Positions 1 to 8,711 of a stretch of DNA of 64,000 bases are shown piece by piece. The notes under the pieces are model-generated. The model was not told the DNA's origin, did not search any database, and worked only from the letters and a program-made list of their open reading frames with translations. Made by a program: the position numbers and the translations under genes. Location: positions 62,001-126,000 of the forward strand of contig WOUR01000006.1 in assembly GCA_009772935.1 (NCBI GenBank), given 5' to 3'. This DNA is from Rhodospirillaceae bacterium (GTDB lineage Bacteria > Pseudomonadota > Alphaproteobacteria > Reyranellales > Reyranellaceae). Numbering within the stretch: position 1 is the stretch's first letter; each line of letters begins with the position of its first letter.

Positions 1-89
1 TTAAGCTGTTGAACGCGGCGCCGTGGGGTCCCCACCCCTGAGCGGCTTTTCGGGGCTTGCGGTGCGCCGACCGGAGGATTATCAGCATC

Positions 90-265
90 CCGTCATCGGG
101 GAGTAGCCGGCCTCAATCCCCAGAGGCGGATGTGTCAACAGACTTGGGTCCTTCGGGAACCATGGCCCATCCGGCGACCGACGGTCCAACGGACCGCGCT
201 TGGCGAGACCTTTGGCTTTCCAGTGCCTTTACCCGCGGGATCGGGCGGCACCGGGAGCCATAGGT
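90..265 (+). ncRNA. yybP-ykoY-type Mn2+ riboswitch
   Basis: The leader carries the conserved aptamer block GGGGAGTAGC at 98-107, and further on GTCAACAGACTTGGG and GGCGAGACC (202-210). These resemble the proteobacterial Mn2+-sensing yybP-ykoY element, such as the leader of E. coli mntP. It ends about 30 bases before a TMEM165/GDT1-family gene, a family known to be controlled by this aptamer. When Mn2+ is high the element should allow expression of the downstream exporter. The outer limits are approximate, because the P1 stem was not resolved by eye. Confidence 0.85.
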
Positions 266-294
266 TTGTGCTCGGTCCCGCCATGTGATTCGCC

Positions 295-873
295 TTGGAA
301 GCCTTCCTTGTTTCAACAGGACTCGTTGCCGTCGCCGAGATCGGGGACAAGACGCAACTCCTGGCCATGATTCTTGCCACCCGCTATCGGCGGCCCGTTC
401 CCATCATCCTGGGCATCCTGGTCGCGACCCTGGCCAACCACGCGCTTGCCGCCTGGGCGGGCGCCGCCGTCGCCGCCTGGCTGGGGCCCGACGCGATGCG
501 CTGGATCCTGGGCATCCTGTTTCTCGCCATGGCGGTGTGGTGCCTGATCCCCGACAAGGCCGACGAAGGGCCGAAGGTCGCGGGCGCCGCCGGCGCGTTC
601 ATCGCCACGGCCATCGCCTTCTTCCTGGTCGAGATCGGCGACAAGACCCAGATCGCCACCGTGGCGCTCTCGGCGCGCTTCAACGATCTGGTTGCGGTCA
701 CGGCTGGCACCACGTGCGGCATGATGATCGCCAACGTGCCCGCCGTGCTGTTCGGCGACGTGCTGTCACGCAAGGTGCCGCTGAAGCTCGTGCGCTCGCT
801 CGCGGCGGCATCCTTCGTCGTGCTGGGCCTGCTCGCCCTGCTCAAGCTCGACATGGGCCTGATGGGCGGCTGA
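295..873 (+). CDS. TMEM165/GDT1 (UPF0016) family Mn2+ exporter
   Basis: This is a 192-residue inner-membrane protein with two repeats of the hallmark EIGDKTQ motif (residues 15-21 and 113-119), each inside a hydrophobic hairpin. Six or so membrane helices are predicted, with a hydrophilic loop near residues 86-96. Family members move Mn2+ or Ca2+ out of the cytosol, and the Mn2+ riboswitch just upstream favours Mn2+ export. The only start that keeps the first helix is TTG at 295. It is a single-gene unit facing away from the fumarylacetoacetate-hydrolase-like gene. Confidence 0.9.
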   Translation: MEAFLVSTGLVAVAEIGDKTQLLAMILATRYRRPVPIILGILVATLANHALAAWAGAAVAAWLGPDAMRWILGILFLAMAVWCLIPDKADEGPKVAGAAGAFIATAIAFFLVEIGDKTQIATVALSARFNDLVAVTAGTTCGMMIANVPAVLFGDVLSRKVPLKLVRSLAAASFVVLGLLALLKLDMGLMGG

Positions 874-894
874 TCCCCGGAGGCCGGGCCGGCG

Positions 895-1776
895 TTACGC
901 CACTCTGTTGGACAGCCGGCCCAGCCCGTCGATCTCGATCGTCACGCGGTCGCCTGGCTTCAGGAACTTCGGGGGCGTGAATCCGATCCCGACGCCGACC
1001 GGCGTGCCGGTGGCGATGACGTCGCCCGGCTGGAGCGTGATGCCGGCGGAGATCGTCGCGATCAGGGTCGGGATGTCGAAGATCAGGTCGCGCGTGTTGG
1101 CATCCTGGCGCAACTCGTCGTTCACCCAGCACTTCACGCTGAGATTCTCCGGATCGACCTCGTCGGACGTCACCAGCCACGGACCCATCGGGCAGAAGGT
1201 GTCGAGCGATTTGCCGAGAAACCACTGCTTGTGCTTGCCCTGCAGGTCGCGCGCCGTCACGTCGTTGATGATGGTGTAGCCGAAGACATGGCCGTAGGCG
1301 TCGGCCTTGGCGATGCCGCGGCCGCCCTTGCCGATGACCAGGCCGAGTTCGGCCTCGTAGTCCACCGAGTCGCTTACGCCCTCAGGATAACGGATGTCTG
1401 CGCCGTCGGCGATCACGCACTCGGGCGCCTTGGTGAAGACGATCGGCGCGGTTGGGATGGCGTCGGCCGCGGAACTGGCGCTGCTGTCAAAGCCGCTGCG
1501 CGTGAACTCCTTGGCGTGCTCGTGATAGTTCTTGCCGACGCACATCACGTTGCGCGCCGGACGCGGGATCGGAGCCAAGATCTCCACGGCCGACAGCGAC
1601 AGGCCCGCGCCGGTGGGCTTGATCTTCGACCGGATCGTTTCGAATTCACCTATGACGACGCCGAGGGTGGGGATGGCGCGTCCCAGCATTTCCTCGATCG
1701 GCCAGAAGGTCTGGCCGTCCGGGCTGACGAGCGCGGCCTTGGAGGTGCCGCCGTGCGCGATCGTGGCGAGCTTCAT
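895..1776 (-). CDS. Fumarylacetoacetate hydrolase (FAH) family protein
   Basis: A 293-residue protein of the FAH superfamily, which cleaves or decarboxylates beta-diketo acids in aromatic and dicarboxylate catabolism. The metal-binding block VDYEAELGLVIG and the following FGYTIINDVTARDLQ are intact, and the N-terminal region typical of 280-300-residue members is present. The start ATG overlaps the stop of the CobW-like gene by four bases (ATGA), so the two are probably co-transcribed. The exact substrate cannot be read from sequence; acylpyruvase or 2-hydroxyhepta-diene-dioate isomerase-like roles are alternatives. Confidence 0.9.
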   Translation of the reverse strand: MKLATIAHGGTSKAALVSPDGQTFWPIEEMLGRAIPTLGVVIGEFETIRSKIKPTGAGLSLSAVEILAPIPRPARNVMCVGKNYHEHAKEFTRSGFDSSASSAADAIPTAPIVFTKAPECVIADGADIRYPEGVSDSVDYEAELGLVIGKGGRGIAKADAYGHVFGYTIINDVTARDLQGKHKQWFLGKSLDTFCPMGPWLVTSDEVDPENLSVKCWVNDELRQDANTRDLIFDIPTLIATISAGITLQPGDVIATGTPVGVGIGFTPPKFLKPGDRVTIEIDGLGRLSNRVA

Positions 1777-2942
1777 TGTGCTTTGCCCTGTTCGGCCGCG
1801 TTGCCCCAGCCCTTCTTCTCGGCGTCGAAGAAGGAGGCGAAGACCTTGCGGATGGTGCTCTCGCCGATGTCGCGCGTGATGAACACGACGCGGCTCTTGC
1901 GGTCGTCGCCTTCCGGCCAGGCGTCGAGCGTGGCCGGCGGATGGAAGACGTGCTGCACGCCGTGGATGACCACCGGCTTGTCGGTGTCCTTCACGTTCAG
2001 GATGCCCTTCATGCGCAGGAGGTCGGGGCCGCGATAGGTCACCAGCGCGTCGAACGCCGCGGCCACGGTGGACCAGCTCATCGGCTCGTCGAAGGTCATG
2101 CAGAAGGAGCGGATGCGGTCGTCGTGGCGGTTGACGTCGTGCGGATCCTGCTCGCCATGACCATGAGCGTGGTCGTGGGAATGGCCGTGATCGTGACCAT
2201 GCTCGTGCCCGTGATGATGATGGCCATGCCCGTGGTCGTGGCCGCCCTCATAGGCCTCGGCCTGCAGCCACTTCTTCACGTCGGCGCTCTTGGTCTCGGG
2301 GTTGTAGAGGCCGGCATTGAGGATCTGGTTGGGGTCGATCTCGCCCGTCGCCACCGTATAGAACGGCGCGCCCGGATTGAGGTGCTGCAACCGGTGCTTC
2401 AGGTCGGCGAGCTTGGGCGCGTCCGCGATGTCGACCTTGGTGAGCAGGATGCGGTCGGCGACGGCCGCCTGCTTCACGGCCTCCTCGTGATTGTCGAGCG
2501 TGCTCGCGCCGTTCACGCCGTCGACGGTCGTCACCACGCCATCGAGGCGGTAGCGCGAGGCCAGCAGCGGATCGGTCATCAGCGTGTGCAGAATGGGGGC
2601 GGGGTCGGCGAGGCCGGTGGTCTCGACCACCATGCGCTTGAACGGCGAGACCTCGCCGCGCGAGCGCTTGAGGAACAGCTCGCTCATGGTGCGCACCAGG
2701 TCGCCGCGCACCGTGCAGCACAGGCAGCCCGAGTTCAGCGTCACCATGCCCTCGTCGTCGGACTTCTCGACCAGCAGGTGGTCGAGGCCGATCTCGCCGA
2801 ATTCGTTGATGATGACGGCCGTGTCCGCCAGTTCGGGCCGGCGCAGCAGCTTGTTGAGCAGGGTGGTCTTGCCGCTGCCGAGGAAGCCCGTCAGCACGGT
2901 GACGGGGATGCGCTGCTCGGCAGCGTTCTGCGGGTCGCTCAT
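1773..2942 (-). CDS. CobW/COG0523 family G3E GTPase with His-rich metal-binding stretch
   Basis: A 389-residue metal-chaperone-type GTPase. The P-loop GFLGSGKTT lies at residues 19-27, the family's CxCC metal site at 73-76 (GCLCC), and the NKxD-like TKVD at about 168-171. Residues 235-268 are an almost pure His/Gly/Asp run, which usually serves as a Zn, Ni or Co store. The C-terminal CobW_C domain follows. The family inserts or delivers metals to client enzymes; the downstream FAH-family hydrolase, itself metal dependent, is a possible client (inference). Zinc is the commonest ligand in this subfamily. Confidence 0.92.
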   Translation of the reverse strand: MSDPQNAAEQRIPVTVLTGFLGSGKTTLLNKLLRRPELADTAVIINEFGEIGLDHLLVEKSDDEGMVTLNSGCLCCTVRGDLVRTMSELFLKRSRGEVSPFKRMVVETTGLADPAPILHTLMTDPLLASRYRLDGVVTTVDGVNGASTLDNHEEAVKQAAVADRILLTKVDIADAPKLADLKHRLQHLNPGAPFYTVATGEIDPNQILNAGLYNPETKSADVKKWLQAEAYEGGHDHGHGHHHHGHEHGHDHGHSHDHAHGHGEQDPHDVNRHDDRIRSFCMTFDEPMSWSTVAAAFDALVTYRGPDLLRMKGILNVKDTDKPVVIHGVQHVFHPPATLDAWPEGDDRKSRVVFITRDIGESTIRKVFASFFDAEKKGWGNAAEQGKAQ

Positions 2943-2964
2943 CGAAATATCCTGTGTTCGGGGA

Positions 2965-3834
2965 TCACGCCCGCCAGAAGCGCTCGACCTTCCTGAACTC
3001 CTTCCAGGCCCGCTCCAGCTTGCGGCGGCGGCGCTTCTCGCCGCTTGCCGCCTGCCTGGCGAGAACCTTGAGGGCCGAGGCCGCGTCCTCGGAGGGACGG
3101 GAGGCCGTCGCGATATCGGCCAGCATGCGGGCCGCCGTCGCGCGATCGTTCAAGGCGCCGAGCGCGCCCTGCAGGCGCACCGTTGCCTCGATATAGGGCT
3201 TGGCCACGGGCGAGGCAAAGGCGGGGCTGAGATAGGTCGCGGCATAGCGTAGTTTCTTGATGTCGATGCGCAGGCGGTGAAGTTGCTCCTCGCTCAGCTT
3301 GTCCAGCAGCCGGCCGCGGCGGACTACCTTGGCGTGGCGCGTATCGAGGACGTGGCGGCCGAATTCGTCGAGGCGGACTTCGCCCCGGATCTCCGTCGAG
3401 ACCGGCTGGACGGCGAAGGCGCCGAGTCGCTGGTCGAAGGCCTCGTAACGCGCGCTGCCCAGGGCCGCTCGGGCGCGCTCCAGATGGCTTGTGGCCAGTC
3501 GCGCGCCAACCCGCTTCACAACCGGCGGGACGCCGGTCACGCTTTCCGTCAGGAATACATGCAGGTCGCGTGCGGGTCCGCATTCGCCCGCCAGCCACTT
3601 GGCTTCGGCCGACAGGGCACGGACCTCCGCGTAGTCGACCGCAGGGCGAAATACACTGAAGGCGGCACGCAGACGGCGCAGCGCCACCCGGGCCTGGTGG
3701 ATGCCGATGGGCCTCCGGCTCTGGAGCACGATGTCGCGATACTTCGAGAGATCGGCCCGGCACGACGCGGCGATCGTCCGAAGGGCCGCTTCGGGAGGGG
3801 TATCGGGGGCAAGTTTTCGCCCGGAAACTGACAT
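2965..3834 (-). CDS. CHAD domain protein
   Basis: A 289-residue, Arg- and His-rich helical protein. It carries the two conserved CHAD helices: IHQARVALRRLRAAFSVF near the N-terminus and LHRLRIDIKKLRYAATY near residue 200. CHAD domains bind polyphosphate and are often linked to CYTH triphosphatases, but no CYTH domain is fused here. The frame stays open far upstream, over the tRNA and the flavin reductase antisense strand. The chosen ATG at 3834 gives a normal-length protein and lies at the divergent promoter with the flavin reductase gene. Confidence 0.88.
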   Translation of the reverse strand: MSVSGRKLAPDTPPEAALRTIAASCRADLSKYRDIVLQSRRPIGIHQARVALRRLRAAFSVFRPAVDYAEVRALSAEAKWLAGECGPARDLHVFLTESVTGVPPVVKRVGARLATSHLERARAALGSARYEAFDQRLGAFAVQPVSTEIRGEVRLDEFGRHVLDTRHAKVVRRGRLLDKLSEEQLHRLRIDIKKLRYAATYLSPAFASPVAKPYIEATVRLQGALGALNDRATAARMLADIATASRPSEDAASALKVLARQAASGEKRRRRKLERAWKEFRKVERFWRA

Positions 3835-4029
3835 TGGATAAGACCGTAGCGGCGCGTGGCGAGGGGGCAACCGTAAAGAGCGACAGTCTGGTGAAGGTTT
3901 TGTTGCGTTTGGGAGTCGGCACGCCGGCCCGTTTCGCCGGATTTCGCAATCCCAGCCCCCTGTTTGTCGGATTCTGTTACGCTGTCTTTGCAGTGGCGGC
4001 GGCGGGCCGGCGTGGCCTAGAATCATTCC

Positions 4030-4545
4030 ATGAGTATCGATGCGGCGGCCTTCAAGAAGGGCATGCGCCACCTGGCGGCGAGCGTTACCCTGATCACGAC
4101 GAAAGTTCAGGACCAGCGCGGCGGGCTCACCGCCACCGCGGTCTGTTCGGTTTCGGCTGACCCCCCGCAGATCCTGGTCTGCGTCAACAAGTCCGCAAGC
4201 GCCCACGATCCGATTGGCGAGGCGGGCTTCTTCTGCGTCAACATCCTCTGCCCCGAGCACCGCAAGCTTGCCGAGCGCTTTGCCGGCATGGACGGCGTCG
4301 AGGGCGACGAGCGGTTCCTGGACATGGGCGAGTGGACGACACTCACCACCGGTGCGCCGGTCCTGAAGGGATGTCCGGTGTCGTTCGACTGCAAGCTGGT
4401 CACCGAACTCTCGGCCGGCACGCACACGATCTACATCGGCGAGATCGTCGACGTGGCGTTGCACGAAACCGCGCTGCCGCTCCTCTATGCCGATGGAACC
4501 TTCGTGCATGGCGAGGCCCTGAAGAAGGCGGCTCAAGCCGCCTGA
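4030..4545 (+). CDS. Flavin reductase family protein (HpaC/RutF-like)
   Basis: A 171-residue single-domain FMN-binding protein. It has the typical opening FKKGMRHLAASVTLITT, the flavin-binding TATAVCSVSADPPQILVCVN block, and GEAGFFCVNIL followed by the C-terminal GEIVDV strand. Such proteins reduce FMN or FAD with NAD(P)H, often to supply two-component monooxygenases; no oxygenase partner lies next to it. It diverges from the CHAD gene and precedes tRNA-Gln. Confidence 0.88.
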   Translation: MSIDAAAFKKGMRHLAASVTLITTKVQDQRGGLTATAVCSVSADPPQILVCVNKSASAHDPIGEAGFFCVNILCPEHRKLAERFAGMDGVEGDERFLDMGEWTTLTTGAPVLKGCPVSFDCKLVTELSAGTHTIYIGEIVDVALHETALPLLYADGTFVHGEALKKAAQAA

Positions 4546-4608
4546 ACGAGTGGGGTTGCGCCCCGGCGCCAACCCACTATGTTCCCGCCCGCCCGAACGG
4601 GCGCCTGC

Positions 4609-4683
4609 TGGGGCGTCGCCAAGCGGTAAGGCAGAGGATTTTGATTCCTCCATTCCCAGGTTCGAATCCTGGCGCCCCAGCCA
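4609..4683 (+). tRNA. tRNA-Gln (TTG anticodon)
   Basis: The cloverleaf closes with acceptor TGGGGCG pairing CGCCCCA, an anticodon stem GAGGA/TCCTC around loop TTTTGAT (anticodon TTG), and T-arm CCAGG-TTCGAAT-CCTGG. The discriminator is G at 4680 and the CCA end (4681-4683) is encoded. A U1-A72 pair is normal for tRNA-Gln. Confidence 0.97.
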
Positions 4684-4751
4684 TCGCGCCCCGCCCGGGG
4701 GCTTCGACGTCCGTCTGCTTTCTTGGATGAACAGCTCGAGCGACAAGGTCT

Positions 4752-5756
4752 ATGAACTTCCTCAAGAATACGCTTCTGGTCGTCGTTCTCTCCGCCCTTT
4801 GCGCCCTCTGCCTCGAGGGCATGACCCGGCTCTTTCTCGACACGGGCATGCTCTACGAACTCGAAATGTGGCGCTACGCACGCGACGTGAAAGTGCGCGA
4901 CATGAACCCCGAACTCGGGCATCGCCATCGCCCCAATGCCCAGGCCCAGCTCATGGGCGTCGACGTGAAGACCGACTCGTACGGCTTCCGCTCGCCGGGG
5001 ATTCCCGAGAAGGCGCCGCCCGGCGTGGCGCGCATCGCCTTCGTCGGCGATTCGACGACCTTGGGCTGGGGCGTCGCCCAGGACGAAATCGCCGCGGTCC
5101 GGGTGACGGCCGCTCTGGTCAAGGAAGGCCGCAAGGTCGACAGCTACAATACGGGCGTCGGCAACCACAATACGCTGCAGGAACTCACGCTGTTCCGCGA
5201 GAGCGCCGCCAAGCTGAAGCCCGACATCATCGTGCTGAGCTACTTCATCAACGACGCCGAGCCGGTGCCGACCTATGGCCAGACCTCGTGGCTCGATGAG
5301 CACTCGGCGGCCTGGGTCGTCTTCAAGTATCGCCTCGATTCGCTGATGCGCCAGTTCGGCGAGGCGCCCGACTGGAAGCGCTATTACCGTGAGCTCTACA
5401 GGGACGACGCTCCGGGGTGGCAGCAGACGCGCAAGGCACTTCAGGGTTTCGCGACGACGGCACGCGAGATGGGTGCCAAGCTGGTGGTGTTCCAGATTCC
5501 CGAGCTGCGCGAGCTGAAGCCCTATCCGTTCCCCGACGTCACCGCCAAGGTGAAGGCCGATGTCGAGAAGCTGGGCGTGCCGTTCTTCGACATGCTGCCG
5601 ACGGTCGAAAATCTCGATCCGCCGAGCCTTTGGGTCACGGTTCCAGACCCGCATCCCAACGGCAACGCAATGGCGGCCTTCACCACAATGATGGTGCCCG
5701 AGCTCAACACGCTGCTGGATGGGCTGTGCAAGGATCAGGGCAAGGGCTGCAAGTAA
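4752..5756 (+). CDS. SGNH/GDSL-like hydrolase, membrane-anchored (first of pair)
   Basis: A 334-residue protein with an N-terminal hydrophobic helix (residues 4-22) that should anchor it on the periplasmic side. Block I is FVGDSTTLGWG (Ser101), followed by the Gly block GVGNHNTLQE, the Asn block SYFIND and the catalytic DPHPNG near the end, a complete SGNH esterase set. Such proteins act on acylated sugars or peptidoglycan, but the substrate is unknown. Its TAA stop shares one base with the ATG of the next gene, a second SGNH protein, so they form an operon. Confidence 0.82.
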   Translation: MNFLKNTLLVVVLSALCALCLEGMTRLFLDTGMLYELEMWRYARDVKVRDMNPELGHRHRPNAQAQLMGVDVKTDSYGFRSPGIPEKAPPGVARIAFVGDSTTLGWGVAQDEIAAVRVTAALVKEGRKVDSYNTGVGNHNTLQELTLFRESAAKLKPDIIVLSYFINDAEPVPTYGQTSWLDEHSAAWVVFKYRLDSLMRQFGEAPDWKRYYRELYRDDAPGWQQTRKALQGFATTAREMGAKLVVFQIPELRELKPYPFPDVTAKVKADVEKLGVPFFDMLPTVENLDPPSLWVTVPDPHPNGNAMAAFTTMMVPELNTLLDGLCKDQGKGCK

Positions 5757-7291
5757 TGCGCTTCGCCAAGGACGCGCTGCTGTTCCTGGTCTCGATCGCC
5801 CTGTGTGTGGTCGTGGCGGAAGGCGTCGTCCGGTACATCGATGGATATCCGATTCTCCTGACGCCGCTTGGTGAGCCGATGGGCCTCGCCAGCGTGAAGC
5901 AGGATTCGGTCGACAAGGTCCCGCGGGCGCCGGGCGTGGAGCGCGACTGGTTCTTCTCGGATCCCGCGGCACTGTCGAACAAGCGTCCCGTCCCCGAGGA
6001 CTGGGAGCGCCTCTATCGCTTCGTCGAGGCCAATCCCGTCGGCGGCATGCGGTTTCGCCCCTCCGACGCCTTCAAGGTCTGGAACACCAGTTTCTCCGGC
6101 GATCCGTGCCGGCACTGGTTCCTGCGGTATGCACCGGGCCAGCTCTTCCTCTACGACGCGCCGGATGGCCAGCCGCGGCCGCCGTACCGTTTCCTGCCCG
6201 ATGTCACGATCCCGAGCGGACTGACCACCAATCAGATCGGCTGGCGCGGACCGCCGATCGAGAATCCAAGGCCCGAGAAGACGGTGCGCATCGTCTTCGT
6301 CGGCTCGTCCACCGTGGTCGAGGCGCACCATCTGCCCTACGCCTGGCCTGAATATGTCGGGCACTGGATGAATGTCTGGTCCAGGGCCAGGGGATTGGGC
6401 ATCCGCTTCGAGGTGCTGAACGCGGGGCGCGAAAGCATCATTTCGAGCGACATCGCGGCCGTCGTGCGCACCGAGGTGCTGCCGCTCAGGCCCGATCTCG
6501 TCGTCTATCACGAGGGCGGCAACCAGTTCCGGCCGGCCTCGATCGTCGAGAAGGTGCCGGATGACCCGGTTACCCGGCCATCGAACGCGCAGGAGCCGGC
6601 CGCCGTGAAGTGGCTGAAGGAGGCCGCGCGCTATTCCGCCCTGATCGGACGCGTTCAGGCCGCTTTCGCCATGGCCGGGGCCACGGCTGGAAGCAACAGC
6701 GGCGCCGAATGGCCGAAACCCGACTACAAGGTCATCTGGCCCGAAGGGCTCGACGAGATGAACCCGGATCTCGACTTCGCCAACCTGCCGGTCAACCTGA
6801 ACGTCATCCAGAAGGATCTCGACACGATCCGGGCCGATCTCGGAACGATCGGCGCCGACATGGCGATCACCTCGTTCTTCTGGATGGTGAAGGACGGGAT
6901 GGTCGTCGATCCGGTTCGGCACCGCTTCATCATCGAGCAGCTCAATGCCGCCAACTGGCCCTACCGCTATCGCGATCTCGAGCGGCTGGCGGCGTTCCAG
7001 AACCGGCTGTTCGCCAAGTACGCGGCGGTCCACGGCATTGCCTTCATCGATCTCGTGGGCAACACGCCCTTCGATCCGGACCTGTTCGTCGATGCCGTGC
7101 ACACTTCCTATGCTGGCACCCGCATTCGCGGCTGGGCGGCCTTCAACCTGTTGGTACCCCTGATCGAGAGGAAACTCGCCGACAAGGCCTGGCCGCGCCC
7201 CTGGCCGGCCGACGCGTCGACCGCGCTGCCTACCTTCTCGCCGCGGCTGACCAAGCTCGACTGCAAGCCTCAGCCGAGCGACCCCGGCTAA
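5756..7291 (+). CDS. SGNH hydrolase-like protein, membrane-anchored (second of pair)
   Basis: A 511-residue protein starting at the ATG of a TAATG overlap. One N-terminal membrane helix (residues 7-23) is followed by a roughly 150-residue region of unknown fold. Then come SGNH blocks: FVGSSTVVEAHHLPY (Ser nucleophile), NAGRESIISSD, HEGGNQF, and the catalytic DAVHTSYAGT near the C-terminus. Block III has Gly-Gly-Asn rather than GxND. It was probably derived from, or works with, the first SGNH gene on a surface polymer. Its stop overlaps the convergent hydrolase stop by three bases. Confidence 0.75.
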   Translation: MRFAKDALLFLVSIALCVVVAEGVVRYIDGYPILLTPLGEPMGLASVKQDSVDKVPRAPGVERDWFFSDPAALSNKRPVPEDWERLYRFVEANPVGGMRFRPSDAFKVWNTSFSGDPCRHWFLRYAPGQLFLYDAPDGQPRPPYRFLPDVTIPSGLTTNQIGWRGPPIENPRPEKTVRIVFVGSSTVVEAHHLPYAWPEYVGHWMNVWSRARGLGIRFEVLNAGRESIISSDIAAVVRTEVLPLRPDLVVYHEGGNQFRPASIVEKVPDDPVTRPSNAQEPAAVKWLKEAARYSALIGRVQAAFAMAGATAGSNSGAEWPKPDYKVIWPEGLDEMNPDLDFANLPVNLNVIQKDLDTIRADLGTIGADMAITSFFWMVKDGMVVDPVRHRFIIEQLNAANWPYRYRDLERLAAFQNRLFAKYAAVHGIAFIDLVGNTPFDPDLFVDAVHTSYAGTRIRGWAAFNLLVPLIERKLADKAWPRPWPADASTALPTFSPRLTKLDCKPQPSDPG

Positions 7292-8151
7292 GCCGCGTAG
7301 CGGCCGAGGTGGTCCAGCAGCAGTTCGTTGACGCGTGCCGGCACCTGGTCGGCGGCGTAGTGGCCGACACCGGGCAGCACCTCGAAACGATAGGGCGCGG
7401 CAATGAACTCGCCCGTGCCCTCGGCCGCCGCGCGCCCGACCGTGTCGTCGGCATCGCCCCAGAGGTAGAGCGTCGGCACCTTGATCGGGCCGAGCGGCAT
7501 CCGCTCGCCGCGGGCGCGATACCAGGCGAGGGCTGCTTCCATCGCCGGCGCGGTTCCGAGTACGGACAGATGGAGATCGATCGCCTCCTGGGGAACACCT
7601 TCCTTGGTGTGCCGCGTGCGCAGCCATGCGCAATCGTTCGCCAGCACCTTCGGCACGGCATCGGGTTCGAGGAACGCCTGGTGATGGCCGGAGCGGCGCT
7701 TCTGCTCGCCATCGGGCATCGCCAGCGCCCGCGCGAATGACATGGGATGGGGCCGCGACAGGATGGAGAGGGAAAGCAGCCGCTCGGGATGCTGGAAGGC
7801 GATGGCCCAGGCGAGGCTGGCGCCCCAATCGTGGCCGACGAGGTGGAAGCGTCGGTCACCATGGCCCACCGCCGAGACGAGGTTGAGCGCGTCGCCGGTC
7901 AGCTTGTCGAAGCGGTAGGAATCGAGATTGGCCGGATCGGGCCGGGCGCCCGCCGAATAGCCGCGCTGGTTGGGCGCCACCGCGAAATAGCCGGCCTCTT
8001 CCAGTGCTGGGACCTGCGTCTTCCAGAAATGCCGAGATACGCCGAACCCATGCAGCATCAGCACCAGCGGCGCCGACTCGTCGCCGGCCACCGAGGCGTC
8101 GAACACCAGGCCGGGTGCAGTCTCGATATTCCGCACTTCCATCTCGTTCAT
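7288..8151 (-). CDS. Alpha/beta hydrolase, epoxide hydrolase / haloalkane dehalogenase type
   Basis: A 287-residue alpha/beta-hydrolase. The oxyanion motif LHGFGVSRHFW is present, and the nucleophile elbow reads GHDWGAS with Asp108 instead of Ser, which marks the epoxide hydrolase/dehalogenase branch. The catalytic His is in PGVGHYAADQVP near the end. The lid domain carries the usual substrate tyrosines. The ATG at 8151 overlaps the stop of the DUF488 gene (ATGA). The frame is open further upstream, but that would overlap the DUF488 gene completely. Confidence 0.88.
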   Translation of the reverse strand: MNEMEVRNIETAPGLVFDASVAGDESAPLVLMLHGFGVSRHFWKTQVPALEEAGYFAVAPNQRGYSAGARPDPANLDSYRFDKLTGDALNLVSAVGHGDRRFHLVGHDWGASLAWAIAFQHPERLLSLSILSRPHPMSFARALAMPDGEQKRRSGHHQAFLEPDAVPKVLANDCAWLRTRHTKEGVPQEAIDLHLSVLGTAPAMEAALAWYRARGERMPLGPIKVPTLYLWGDADDTVGRAAAEGTGEFIAAPYRFEVLPGVGHYAADQVPARVNELLLDHLGRYAA

Positions 8152-8711
8152 TCTCCCTCGCCGGTGCCGGTGCGGCCCCACTTGGCTTCGAGGCGCCGCC
8201 AGGCGCGGGCGAGCCGCACGGCGCGATCCTCGAACAGGTCGGGGGCAGCGTCTTTCCCGAGCAATGCGTCCTCGACAGCATGATGAGACCGCATGCCGCC
8301 ATCGGCCAACAGGTGTTCGATCTTGACGCCGCGCTCTGCGAGACGACGTGACACCAGCACCGTGCGATGGCAGTCGAGCGGTTCCTTCTCGGCGCACATC
8401 AGGCAGAGCGTGGTGTCGTTCGCATCCGCCATCACGCGGTCGAGAGCGGCCTTGAACTCCGGCCGCGCGGCAAGCTGGTCGTAGCTGCCGCCAGCCTGCG
8501 GCTTGCCGCCGAGCGCCGCGCCTTCGTGAACATAGGCAATGCCGGCCTCAGCGAGCGATCGGGCGAGGTTCGTCTGGCCGAACTGCGGATGGCGGCGTGA
8601 CCAGGGCGTGGAGCGCACGTCGACCAGCCGCTCGACGCCGCCCGCCTTCAGGAGCGCCACGAAGCGTTCGATCGGATGGTTGGAATGGCCGATGGTCTTG
8701 ACCGGTTTCAT
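8148..8711 (-). CDS. DUF488 family protein
   Basis: A 187-residue DUF488 protein recognised by its opening TIGHSNHPIERFVALL, VDVRSTPWSRRHPQF and the Cys-containing LCLMCAEKEPLDCHR block. The family function is unsettled; the Cys/His/Arg conservation suggests an enzyme or nucleic-acid-linked role. It sits between a LysR regulator (ATGA-type overlap at 8708-8711) and the epoxide-hydrolase-like gene, so all three are likely one transcript. Confidence 0.85.
   Translation of the reverse strand: MKPVKTIGHSNHPIERFVALLKAGGVERLVDVRSTPWSRRHPQFGQTNLARSLAEAGIAYVHEGAALGGKPQAGGSYDQLAARPEFKAALDRVMADANDTTLCLMCAEKEPLDCHRTVLVSRRLAERGVKIEHLLADGGMRSHHAVEDALLGKDAAPDLFEDRAVRLARAWRRLEAKWGRTGTGEGE

Noticed and set aside
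1776-2996. A 406-residue plus-strand frame opposite the CobW-like gene
   Set aside because: It mirrors the His-rich and GTPase codons and has no motif of its own.
2965-4746. A 593-residue extension of the CHAD protein
   Set aside because: The extension lies antisense to the flavin reductase gene and the tRNA; the ATG at 3834 gives a normal CHAD protein.
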